Source: Candidatus Woesearchaeota archaeon (lineage in GTDB: Archaea > Nanobdellota > Nanobdellia > Woesearchaeales > UBA10107). Taken from it: a DNA stretch of 33,325 bases. The DNA is taken from positions 1-33,325 of the forward strand of contig JAFGRQ010000026.1 in the NCBI GenBank assembly GCA_016935155.1. The letters are read 5' to 3'. The position numbers were made by a program, and so were the translations under genes. Shown in pieces: positions 22,200 to 29,241 of the stretch (its first letter is position 1; every line of letters begins with the position of its first letter). Under the pieces are notes generated by a model, which saw only the letters and a program-made list of their open reading frames with translations, was not told the origin of the DNA and made no database searches.

Positions 22200-23756
22200 T
22201 TCAGAATACTTCTTGATGCTCATTTGTCCTTTTCTCTTTGTTTCCTTGACTTCCTCAACCTTTTCTCCAACCTGTTCTTTTACGTATTTAGAAACATTAT
22301 CTCCAATCAACTGCTTTAATTTCATCAAATCAACTTTCTTGACATCTCCCAAATCTTTTATTCCGTTGCTGAACATTTTTCTAGCTCTAATTCTTCCAAT
22401 TTCTTTTAATTGCAGCAAAGGAAGCAGTTCTTCTTTTGCTCCGTATCTTAATCTTGCTCTTGTTTTTAGAATTTCTTTTGATAATTCTCTATTTCCAATT
22501 ATTTTTGAAAGTTCGTAGCATGAATAAATCAGCCAGTCTGCCGTTTCTAATTTTGCTCTTGTTTCTCCAGGTCTGACATCAAATGTTTCTAACAAATATT
22601 CATCATCTTTTTCTTCCATCCATTCCGCGAAAAAAGCAGTTGTTTTGATTGAGTTAAGGAAATCATCATATTCTTCTTCAAATTCATCCGGTTTTTCAGA
22701 AATTATTTCTTCTTCTTTTTCAACAATTAATGATGTGTAGTTTTCATATTCTCTTGATTTGACATTTAGCAGAGGTCTCATTTCAAGCGTATTAACAACC
22801 ATCTGCAAAATTCCGAATGGTTTTGCCGATTTTATGTTTTTGATTACTTCAATGAATTTATGAGCGGTTAATGGGTCGATATATAGTTGTGAAACTCTTT
22901 TTCCGAGTTCAGTTGCAGTTATTTTTGAGTCTTCAACCTCATCTGCTGAAACAAAATCTGATTTTTTGCTGTTTGTTTCAATAAATTCAAATTCTTTCAA
23001 TAAATGAATCATTTTGTCTATTATTTTTTCTAACTTGCTCAAATCTTCAAAATGAAACGCCCAGAATGTTTTTGAGAAGAAATCTACCAGTTGTTTTCTT
23101 GAATTTACAAAATTAGATGCAATTAGGCTCAATACATAAGTTCTAAGAACAGGTTCAACAGCTAATTTTGAAGTTATGTCTTCTGGAACTCCATCAACAT
23201 ATTTTTCAGTAACGTCGTCTCTTTCATTTTCAGTTGAAGTAATTATTATTGATTCTCCTTCTGTGTCATATTTAGGACGGCCTGCACGGCCGGCCATTTG
23301 CAAGTATTCTAAAACAGGAATGTAATTGTAGCCTCTGTTTGAAAATCTTTTAACGTCTCTGATAATTGTTCTGAACGCAGGCAAATCAACTCCTGCTGCT
23401 AATGTTGGAGTGCAGCAAATTATTTTTATATTTCCGTTTCTGAAATTGTCTTCAACTAATTCTTTTTGCTTGCTTGTTAATCCTGCGTGATGAAATGCAA
23501 CTTGATACTGAATATGTTCACTCAGTTTTTCACACTGTTTTGTCGGTCTGCTTAATGCTGTTAGAATTTCTTTTGATAATTCTTGATTTTTTGGAGTTTG
23601 ATTCTTCTTCAGAAATCTTGAAACATCTTCTGCAACCTTTTCAGCAGAACGCTTTGCATTAACGAAAACCAAGGCTTGTTTGTTGTTTTTTAATGTGTCT
23701 AGAATTACGTTTAATGTGTCATCATTTGTTTTTTCAGAGATGGCTAGGTTTTTCAT
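22194..23756 (-). CDS. Hel308/Ski2-type helicase lacking its N-terminal motor domain (domains 2 to the C-terminus)
   Basis: A 520-residue protein that starts exactly at the linker into the second RecA-like domain: NKQALVFVNAKRSAEKVAED (motif IV region), HHAGLTSKQKELVED, TPTLAAGVDLPAFRTIIRD (motif V) and YLQMAGRAGRPKYD (motif VI). The winged-helix and ratchet-like helical regions follow, and a helix-hairpin-helix domain LLQLKEIGRIRARKMFSNGI. The C-terminus QMSIKKY fits a PCNA-interacting QxxIxxY pattern. Full Hel308 is about 700 residues with Walker A and DExH motifs in domain 1, all absent here. An own TATA-like ATTTATTAATT about 25-30 nt upstream and the clean domain border argue for a split gene whose other half is elsewhere, but truncation is possible. 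Confidence 0.85.
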   Translation of the reverse strand: MKNLAISEKTNDDTLNVILDTLKNNKQALVFVNAKRSAEKVAEDVSRFLKKNQTPKNQELSKEILTALSRPTKQCEKLSEHIQYQVAFHHAGLTSKQKELVEDNFRNGNIKIICCTPTLAAGVDLPAFRTIIRDVKRFSNRGYNYIPVLEYLQMAGRAGRPKYDTEGESIIITSTENERDDVTEKYVDGVPEDITSKLAVEPVLRTYVLSLIASNFVNSRKQLVDFFSKTFWAFHFEDLSKLEKIIDKMIHLLKEFEFIETNSKKSDFVSADEVEDSKITATELGKRVSQLYIDPLTAHKFIEVIKNIKSAKPFGILQMVVNTLEMRPLLNVKSREYENYTSLIVEKEEEIISEKPDEFEEEYDDFLNSIKTTAFFAEWMEEKDDEYLLETFDVRPGETRAKLETADWLIYSCYELSKIIGNRELSKEILKTRARLRYGAKEELLPLLQLKEIGRIRARKMFSNGIKDLGDVKKVDLMKLKQLIGDNVSKYVKEQVGEKVEEVKETKRKGQMSIKKYSED

Positions 23757-23850
23757 GGCTTATGTTACAGTTTTTTAATTAATAAATCTATGTCGCGGTT
23801 GTCTTATGGATATTCACTAGCTTTATATATTGGTTTATTATTTTGATGGC

Positions 23851-24069
23851 ATGGCAAATCTTTATTTTGTTGATAAAAATGGATATTTTGAAGGGTGTGG
23901 TTCGGAACCAAAACTAGATGATTTGGTTCTTAAGTTGGTTCAATTTTCAAAAGGAAAAGTGAACACGTGTGAAGTTTTTCAATTTGCCGATGCACGAAAA
24001 ATGGATGTTGCTATTGTTGTGAAATCAGATGACAATTATTTGACTATTAATTATTATCGTAAAAAATAA
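23851..24069 (+). CDS. small soluble protein of unknown function, 72 aa
   Basis: A 72-residue protein from the ATG at 23851 (MANLYFVDKNGYFEGCGSEP). The TATA-like CTTTATATATTGG at 23821-23833 is at leaderless distance, which argues against an in-frame TTG at 23830. Beta-rich stretches with a charged centre (GKVNTCEVFQFADARKMDVA, then DDNYLTINYYRKK) suggest a small globular fold. I do not recognise it. It is divergent from the helicase gene and followed after about 30 bases by two tRNA genes on the other strand. Confidence 0.6.
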   Translation: MANLYFVDKNGYFEGCGSEPKLDDLVLKLVQFSKGKVNTCEVFQFADARKMDVAIVVKSDDNYLTINYYRKK

Positions 24070-24101
24070 GTTTTCTAATAAAAATTTCCAATAGAAAATG
24101 G

Positions 24102-24175
24102 TGAGCCCGGAGAGATTTGAACTCTCGACCGCCCGAGTATCAGTCGGGTGCTCCACCAGGCTAAGCTACAGGCTC
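24102..24175 (-). tRNA. tRNA-Ile (anticodon GAT)
   Basis: On the minus strand: acceptor GAGCCTG/CGGGCTC, anticodon stem CCCGA/TCGGG with loop CTGATAC (anticodon GAT), T arm GAGAG-TTCAAAT-CTCTC, discriminator A. CCA is not encoded and there is no intron. It lies eight bases downstream of tRNA-Asn, so the two are probably cotranscribed. Confidence 0.92.
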
Positions 24176-24183
24176 AAATGAAA

Positions 24184-24256
24184 CGCCCCTGGACGGACTC
24201 GAACCGTCGACCCCATGATTAACAGTCATGTGCTCTACCTGCTGAGCTACAGGGGC
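24184..24256 (-). tRNA. tRNA-Asn (anticodon GTT)
   Basis: On the minus strand: acceptor GCCCCTG/CAGGGGC, anticodon stem CATGA/TCATG with loop CTGTTAA (anticodon GTT), T arm GACGG-TTCGAGT-CCGTC, discriminator G. CCA is not encoded. A TATA-like CTATTTAAATC lies about 35-45 bases upstream (near 24291-24301). Confidence 0.92.
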
Positions 24257-24305
24257 ATTTTAACGTGTTTTAAAGGGCTTTGCCTTGATTTAAATAGTTT
24301 TTGCC

Positions 24306-24725
24306 TTAAATAAATCCTCTAACAGCAATCCCAATCAAAGCAAATAGCAAGAACTGCCATGTTTTCTTAAGAATTCCTGAATATTTGTGATTATGCATTA
24401 AACTTCCGAATGGAAACCCATAAATCAAAACCAAAGAACTCATGATAAAGTTAGGATTCATTCCAAGCATTAAACCGAACAAATAGTAATTCTTTTTCAC
24501 AAACATTGCAAGCACAAACAAAATAACTGCGACAACAAATTTATTCACAATTGTTGTTGGCAGCATAACAAAAAAGACAATAATTATCAGCAATCTCAGA
24601 AGATGTTCGAGGTTGATTAGATTTTGTTTTCCTGCAGAAACTTCTTCCTTTGCAATTTTTGATAGAAGTAATCCAATAAAAACTCCCAAATATGCAACAA
24701 GTATTGCAGTTACTTCATTAAACAT
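24306..24725 (-). CDS. polytopic membrane protein of unknown function
   Basis: A protein of 139 residues from the ATG at 24725 (MFNEVTAILVAYLGVFIGLL). It has about four hydrophobic segments: residues 5-22, LLRLLIIIVFFVMLPTTIV, FVVAVILFVLAMFV and a C-terminal LLFALIGIAVRGF. A Gly/Met-rich loop (YYLFGLMLGMNPNFIMSSLV) joins the later ones. The frame is open to 24776, but the ATG at 24725 overlaps the Dph2-fragment stop by eight bases (ATGTTTAA), the normal coupling seen in this genome. The function is unknown. It occupies the place where the rest of dph2 would be expected. Confidence 0.7.
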   Translation of the reverse strand: MFNEVTAILVAYLGVFIGLLLSKIAKEEVSAGKQNLINLEHLLRLLIIIVFFVMLPTTIVNKFVVAVILFVLAMFVKKNYYLFGLMLGMNPNFIMSSLVLIYGFPFGSLMHNHKYSGILKKTWQFLLFALIGIAVRGFI

Positions 24726-24984
24726 TATATGCCTCTTTTTTGAATGGTGAATGTCCGAAATGAATGAGCAAGTCAACCTTTAATTCCTCTAAACCTCTTG
24801 GCAAATCGCATGCTCCAAAACAAGAACCTCCCCAAATAATAACTTCTGCTTTTGTTTTTGCTTCAATTGCTTCCTGAATCTCTTTTGCTTTTGGCTTTAA
24901 TCCGTCTGGAAGCTGAATGCATACTCTCTTTGCTTTAGAAGTCTTAATTTCTTCAACAACTTTATCGAGTTCAAGGTCGTACAT
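24718..24984 (-). CDS. Dph2-like protein, first domain only (88 aa)
   Basis: An 88-residue protein matching the N-terminal domain of archaeal Dph2, the iron-sulfur enzyme that starts diphthamide synthesis on EF-2. RVCIQLPDGLKPKAKEIQEA, EVIIWGGSCFGACDLPRGLE and DLLIHFGHSPF are family hallmarks. GACD holds Cys59, equivalent to the first of the three cluster-binding cysteines. Full Dph2 has about 330 residues in three such domains; domains 2 and 3 with the other two cysteines are missing. The sequence after the stop encodes an unrelated membrane protein, so no frameshift restores it. TATA-like GTTTAAAAAC about 25-30 nt upstream suggests it is still expressed. It is either one part of a split enzyme or a relic. 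Confidence 0.8.
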   Translation of the reverse strand: MYDLELDKVVEEIKTSKAKRVCIQLPDGLKPKAKEIQEAIEAKTKAEVIIWGGSCFGACDLPRGLEELKVDLLIHFGHSPFKKEAYNV

Positions 24985-25026
24985 AGAATAATGATGGAAA
25001 TGACTGTTTTTAAACTTTTATCTTTG

Positions 25027-25323
25027 TTAATGTTGTGTTTCGAGTCTTCTTTCCAAATCTTTTGCCTTTTCTCCTGAAATTGAAAGAATTGTTTTGTTTT
25101 TTCTTTTGATTGTTGCTGTGTCGTAGGCATGGCAGCCAATGGCTGTTTGATAGTTGCTTACAGCACAAGGAAATTTAAAAAATACATCGTCGCCAACTTG
25201 GACTTTGTCTGTTTTCGGAATATCCCATTCATATTTTTCGCCATATCCTTGAAGTACAAGGCCCGTTACATAAGTTCCCTGGACAACTTCAAGAACACTA
25301 GAACTCAAATCCAATTGTCTCAT
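25027..25323 (-). CDS. small soluble protein of unknown function, 98 aa
   Basis: A protein of 98 residues from the ATG at 25323 (MRQLDLSSSVLEVVQGTYVT), one base after the stop of the coiled-coil membrane gene. An in-frame start further upstream at 25347 would overlap that gene and is less natural. Beta-strand-like stretches are present (VTGLVLQGYGEKYEWDIPKT, then VGDDVFFKFPCAVSNYQTAI) and two cysteines (FPCAV and IGCHAYD). The end is a charged helix, EKAKDLERRLE. No domain is recognised. Coupling suggests it works with the coiled-coil membrane protein. Confidence 0.65.
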   Translation of the reverse strand: MRQLDLSSSVLEVVQGTYVTGLVLQGYGEKYEWDIPKTDKVQVGDDVFFKFPCAVSNYQTAIGCHAYDTATIKRKNKTILSISGEKAKDLERRLETQH

Positions 25324-25324
25324 T

Positions 25325-26521
25325 TTACTTTCTCTTAACGATTGCAATGCTTCTCAATATCATTCCAATAACGAATGTGCAAACAGCAGCAATTGCCGAG
25401 TTGTTCATCCAAGCTTCTGTTAAGAAGAAGTACGAGCCAATGCTTAAGAACAGTGATAAGAATGCAGCAACAATAAGGAAGTTAGCAAAAGCGTATGTTT
25501 TTGCGTAAGAACCAGATTTTTGTTTGGATTTGACAGCCACTTTTTTTGCCGGTTCTCTGACAATCATGCTTGCGCCATATGTTGAAGACTTAATTTCAGC
25601 ATCCTTTCTTGCCTTTTGGGATTCCAAAAACTTTTTCTGTGATTCAAAATTTTTACCTGATAATTTTGTATTCCTTACATTTGAAAGTTCCTTTTTGATA
25701 TCATCAAATTCGTCGCTAATGTCATCAATAAGGCCCTTAATCTGTTTTACCGTAACGAAATCTTTGCTCTGAGTTTTAAGTGAATTCAAATCCTTTGAAA
25801 CAACATCAAATTCATTGTTTATTTTTGCAATAACATTTTTAATTTCAGAATCCCTAACAAAAGATTTGGCATCTTTCTGAACCGAAAGGAGCTCTTTTCT
25901 TACAGAATCAAAATCATTTGTCATTTCATTCACAACGCCCCTGAGTTCGTTTTTGTCAACATAATTCTTCAAATCTTTTCTTAATTCAATGAATGCCTGG
26001 TTGTTTTCCCTGAATTTGTTTCCAATCTTGTTTTCAAAAGATCTTACGACATCGTTGCTCAGAATGTCTTTTTTGAATTCTACTTTTCTTATTTCCTGAG
26101 CAAGAGCATTAAGTTCCTTGTTTATTCCGGCAACAACTGTTTTAAGCTGGTTTTCAGAAGCTGAAGTTTTCATTTCGTTGTTTAATCTCAGTTCTGTAGA
26201 AACAAGCTTTGCATTCAATTCATCGAGTGATTCTTGGAATGCTTTCTTAGGAGGCTGGTTCATAACATTTACTTTCTTTTCTATTTCCCAAACTTTTTTT
26301 AGTTCTTCATTAACTTCTCCAAGTTTTATTTTCAGAACATTGATTTTATCTTTTGAAGCGGTTTCATCTTTTATTGTTAGAATTTCTCTTTGAAGCTGGC
26401 CGTATCTGTCAGCGGAGCTGTGAACTAGAACCTTGATTTCATTAATGTCCCTTTTTATGTTTCCGAAAGAATTCTCTAAAGCTCTGTTGAGTTGGGATAT
26501 GGTATTGACGTTTAATATCAT
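25325..26521 (-). CDS. coiled-coil protein with 34-residue repeats and C-terminal membrane anchor
   Basis: A 398-residue protein made of long charged helices to about residue 330, then two hydrophobic segments (about 344-368, FANFLIVAAFLSLFLSIGSY, and 374-392). Three consecutive 34-residue units begin at Y187 (YVDKNELRGVVNEM), F221 (FVRDSEIKNVIAKI) and F255 (FVTVKQIKGLIDDI), each followed by a DFD/EFD step and a KEL/KDL. A fourth, more diverged unit starts near residue 119 (TSASENQLKTVVAGI). No enzymatic motif is seen. A tail-anchored coiled-coil rod facing the cytoplasm is the simplest reading. It is led by the palindromic TATA box at 26550-26561 and followed by the 98-aa gene. Confidence 0.75.
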   Translation of the reverse strand: MILNVNTISQLNRALENSFGNIKRDINEIKVLVHSSADRYGQLQREILTIKDETASKDKINVLKIKLGEVNEELKKVWEIEKKVNVMNQPPKKAFQESLDELNAKLVSTELRLNNEMKTSASENQLKTVVAGINKELNALAQEIRKVEFKKDILSNDVVRSFENKIGNKFRENNQAFIELRKDLKNYVDKNELRGVVNEMTNDFDSVRKELLSVQKDAKSFVRDSEIKNVIAKINNEFDVVSKDLNSLKTQSKDFVTVKQIKGLIDDISDEFDDIKKELSNVRNTKLSGKNFESQKKFLESQKARKDAEIKSSTYGASMIVREPAKKVAVKSKQKSGSYAKTYAFANFLIVAAFLSLFLSIGSYFFLTEAWMNNSAIAAVCTFVIGMILRSIAIVKRK

Positions 26522-26549
26522 TTAGCCACCTTGGCCAGACATAACCCTA

Positions 26550-26561
26550 TTTATATATAAA
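26550..26561. promoter_or_regulatory. palindromic TATA box, usable in both directions
   Basis: TTTATATATAAA is a perfect 12-base palindrome. On the minus strand it serves the coiled-coil membrane gene (ATG at 26521, about 30-40 nt). On the plus strand it points into a 190-base region without a gene, which raises the candidate RNA listed at 26585-26754. Confidence 0.55.
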
Positions 26562-26584
26562 GCTTTCTGTTTTTACCCTTGTGG

Positions 26585-26754
26585 AGTAGAGAAAAGAAGT
26601 GTCATTGGAGGGGGCGGCCTGTTTCAGAAGGACACTGCATGTCTTTCATGTCATAAGGGGCATCTCCCAAAAACTCGGAGTTAGTTGCAAGTAAGTTCCG
26701 TTTTATCAATTCTGCAAAGCAGACTAAATTCATTGGGTAATGGAACGTCTGGTT
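26585..26754 (+). ncRNA. candidate untranslated RNA in a gene-free region
   Basis: No convincing coding frame exists here. The plus strand lies at the right distance from the palindromic TATA box. It is much richer in G+C than other gaps in its first half (GGAGGGGGCGGCC near 26607-26619) and holds possible stems, such as CTGC-AAA-GCAG (about 26712-26722) enclosed by GTTCC (26696-26700) and GGAAC (about 26742-26747). It ends near T-rich sequence at 26755-26766. I do not recognise a class. Confidence 0.3.
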
Positions 26755-27177
26755 TTACTGATTTTTCCCCAAAAAATTCTTTAAATTTTCCAATGCTTTC
26801 TTAGGATGAAATTCTTTTTTGCATAACTCTTCATACGTTACCCATTCAATGCCGAATATGTGCTTTCCTTTTGAAGGATCATTGAGGTGTGTTTCTTTTT
26901 CTCCTCCGATTATTTTCCCAAGAAAAATGACTTCAAGTACATCTTTTCCTCTTTCTTTGTGAAGATATTGATTGTACGTGATAAAATGAACAAGTTCTAT
27001 ATCAAGGTTTGTTTCTTCCTTGACTTCTCGAATCGCTGCATCTTCTATTGTTTCATAATCTTCAACTCCCCCTCCTGGAAGGAGAAAAATAGTTTTTCCT
27101 GAAGAATATTTGCTATTCATAACAAGTACTCTGTTATTCTTTATGAGGATTACTGATGCTCTTATTTTTTTACTCAT
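26755..27177 (-). CDS. NUDIX hydrolase
   Basis: A 140-residue protein with a complete NUDIX box, G-x5-E-x7-REVKEE-xx-L, in the stretch from GGVEDYE to EETNL (about residues 36-58). This is the metal-binding catalytic loop that cleaves nucleoside diphosphates linked to another group. Flanking elements are standard: RASVILIKNNRVLVMNSKYS before and WVTYEEL after. Length is typical. The ATG overlaps the stop of the kinase/ParB-like gene by eight bases and it is the last gene of the four-gene operon. The substrate is unknown; the partner set (glycosyltransferase, radical SAM, nucleotide-kinase-like protein) suggests a modified nucleotide or nucleotide sugar. Confidence 0.92.
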   Translation of the reverse strand: MSKKIRASVILIKNNRVLVMNSKYSSGKTIFLLPGGGVEDYETIEDAAIREVKEETNLDIELVHFITYNQYLHKERGKDVLEVIFLGKIIGGEKETHLNDPSKGKHIFGIEWVTYEELCKKEFHPKKALENLKNFLGKNQ

Positions 27178-28114
27178 TTTTTTCCTCTCTAAATGTAAAT
27201 GCTGGCAATGGTACTAGTTTATTCACGTTAAACTCACCGCATTCGTATTTGATATGGGCGCGAATACTTGACTTTCCTAGTAAATGAGATGCAAATGCCC
27301 TGTGCCTTCCATCTTCCAGTAAATTAATATAGCTATCTTCACAATTAATCCGTCTCCTAACAGCAACCGGTTTTATGTCGGCATTTTTCATGATGTCTTC
27401 TTTTCTTCGTTCAGTAGTTGAAGGAAACACATCTGCAAAACTATCCACACAAAGTTCTGAGATGGACACATCGTAGTCCATTAAATGATTTTTCATAATG
27501 GTACTAATACATAGATTAATGCACTCTTCTTTATTAAGCTTGCTGGTATCTATTGTGGTTGTCGGAACGTCAAATCTTGCTATTATGTCTTCATACATAT
27601 GTTGCCTGCTTCTAAATTCTTGAGGTTCATCCAATATTCTTTTTTCCAGTATGGTAGAATCAGTTCTTTTTCGTGCTCTATTAACCGAATCAGCATATGA
27701 TGCACTGCACAAGAAAATATGCTTCGGCTTTTCCACATCTTTGATGAGGGGAAAAGTTCTTTCTATCGGCATACTTGCTCGCATAAATCCATAAAAAAGA
27801 ATAGAGGGAATATGTCTGTCTTGTACAATCTCCTTAAAATCAGCAGGATTCGCTGGCAATCTGTCTTGCCTATAGCAAGAAAGAACATAAGTCACCTTTT
27901 CTGCTGAACTCATGCGTTCAATTTTTTCAACATCTATTAACCCCGGATTCAAAAAGCCGTGATTTGTATTGTAAGTTGCATCAAGTAAATATTTTTCTCG
28001 CAATACGTTTACTACTTTATTTGCGACATAACTCTTTCCGCCAAAATCCATGCCTTCAAAAAGTACAAATCCGGGATGAGACAATTCGCTTATATTTTTG
28101 GGTTTTACATTCAT
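27170..28114 (-). CDS. fusion of a thymidylate-kinase-like domain with a ParB/sulfiredoxin-like domain
   Basis: A 314-residue protein. The N-terminal 200 residues follow thymidylate kinase order: P-loop GFVLFEGMDFGGKSYVANKV (GxxxxGKS), VQDRHIPSILFYGF (the DR motif), and a basic lid-like stretch RARKRTDSTILEKR. From about 205 a second domain begins (DVSISELCVDSF, then DIKPVAVRRRI) and carries LEDGRHRAFASHLLGKSSIR, the ParB/Srx family nucleotide-binding helix (GxHRxxA type). ParB-like domains bind CTP or, in archaeal SerK, phosphorylate free serine, so this part may be an enzyme rather than a DNA-partition factor. It overlaps the radical SAM gene by four bases and the NUDIX gene by eight. I know no standard family with this fusion. 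Confidence 0.8.
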   Translation of the reverse strand: MNVKPKNISELSHPGFVLFEGMDFGGKSYVANKVVNVLREKYLLDATYNTNHGFLNPGLIDVEKIERMSSAEKVTYVLSCYRQDRLPANPADFKEIVQDRHIPSILFYGFMRASMPIERTFPLIKDVEKPKHIFLCSASYADSVNRARKRTDSTILEKRILDEPQEFRSRQHMYEDIIARFDVPTTTIDTSKLNKEECINLCISTIMKNHLMDYDVSISELCVDSFADVFPSTTERRKEDIMKNADIKPVAVRRRINCEDSYINLLEDGRHRAFASHLLGKSSIRAHIKYECGEFNVNKLVPLPAFTFREEKNE

Positions 28115-29241
28115 TGAAAATACCCCTTGTGGACTTCAGTATCAAGACTGCTTCTTCTTCCGTGAACTGGGAAAATCGGAATTAGGTTATATCTTTTCCC
28201 TATCCTTGCTTGTTCTTTCAATATTTCAAGTAAGTAGCCTCTATCTGGCCTTTGTTTGTCTTGTAATTTTGAACCTACATCTGGATGAAAAATATTTAGG
28301 CTGGATGGAATGCCTAATCTTCCAAAAAACTCCATGCCTTCTACCAGAGAATCAATCGGTTCAAGACCGCAGACAAACCCGGCCTTTACAGCATTATCTG
28401 GAAACATTTTGGCTGCATCTTCAAAAATTCTAAGATACGCCTCATATCCTATCTGCGTTTCTTTGCCGGGACAATTCTTCCTGAAAAGATTTGGATTGAA
28501 TACCTCAATATCAAAAGCCACAGTATCGGGTCCTTGTTCTGCCAATTGTTTTAATATTTCTCTTGATTTTGGAGGAATGGTAACCAGGTGATAGTTAACA
28601 TTTTTTCTTCCCTGTATCTGCTTCATCATTTGGATGTGTGCCATTTGTTTCTCTATCCCCTTGTCCGGACATCTATAGGCTCCAGAAGTAACCATTACAT
28701 AATTGAAAAGTTCAGAATCATGATCTAATGCTAATTGGAATGCCTCAGCAACCTGATTTACAGTTGGATTGACAACATTTCCTTTTCCGCTATTCTTTCT
28801 TGTATATTCTAAACTGCAAAAATGACATTCTTTATCCTCTGGAAAATAAACACATGTTTTGTTAAGGAATACAGAAAAAATATCCAATCCATACATTACA
28901 GCTACTTTTGAAGCTGGCATCCCCGATTTTAAATTCATTTTCGTAAACTTTGCATCGGGGGTAAAACTTACCTCGCATAGGTTCTGGTTTCCTTTCTTCA
29001 GCATTCTCCCCTGAATACTCCAATCAGAACCTTCACGAAGATATATGTTGCTTACTATGTTATCAGGCAAAATGATTTCAGAAGGCAGCACTCCTCTATA
29101 CTTATTCGAAGTGTCATAGACAAACCTCTCCGGAGCCTCTCTTTCACGCATCTGAATATTTGAATCTGGACTTATTCCATTAATCAATAGCTCTAATTTA
29201 ATTTTACCAGGATTTAATTCAGAAGTGTTTAGATTCTCCAT
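28111..29241 (-). CDS. radical SAM protein with atypical CX8CX2C cluster motif
   Basis: A protein of 376 residues from the ATG at 29241 (MENLNTSELNPGKIKLELLI). This start is chosen because GGAGGT stands eight bases before it; the frame is open to 29292. About 110 residues of unassigned N-terminal sequence precede the iron-sulfur site TCVYFPEDKECHFCSLEY, whose cysteines are spaced CX8CX2C instead of the usual CX3CX2C. TSGAYRCPD, DTVAFDIEVFNPNLFRKNCP, KAGFVCGLEPIDSLVEGMEF and SSLNIFHPDVGS are compatible with the radical SAM partial barrel strands and SAM contacts. It begins inside the end of the glycosyltransferase gene and overlaps the kinase/ParB-like gene by four bases. The substrate is unknown. 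Confidence 0.8.
   Translation of the reverse strand: MENLNTSELNPGKIKLELLINGISPDSNIQMREREAPERFVYDTSNKYRGVLPSEIILPDNIVSNIYLREGSDWSIQGRMLKKGNQNLCEVSFTPDAKFTKMNLKSGMPASKVAVMYGLDIFSVFLNKTCVYFPEDKECHFCSLEYTRKNSGKGNVVNPTVNQVAEAFQLALDHDSELFNYVMVTSGAYRCPDKGIEKQMAHIQMMKQIQGRKNVNYHLVTIPPKSREILKQLAEQGPDTVAFDIEVFNPNLFRKNCPGKETQIGYEAYLRIFEDAAKMFPDNAVKAGFVCGLEPIDSLVEGMEFFGRLGIPSSLNIFHPDVGSKLQDKQRPDRGYLLEILKEQARIGKRYNLIPIFPVHGRRSSLDTEVHKGYFQ

Noticed and set aside
26600-26690. Short forward frame with a CxxCH haem-like motif (CLSCHKGH)
   Set aside because: No start codon, fewer than 40 codons, no signal peptide, and the motif falls in a region with stem-like sequence; chance is the simpler explanation.
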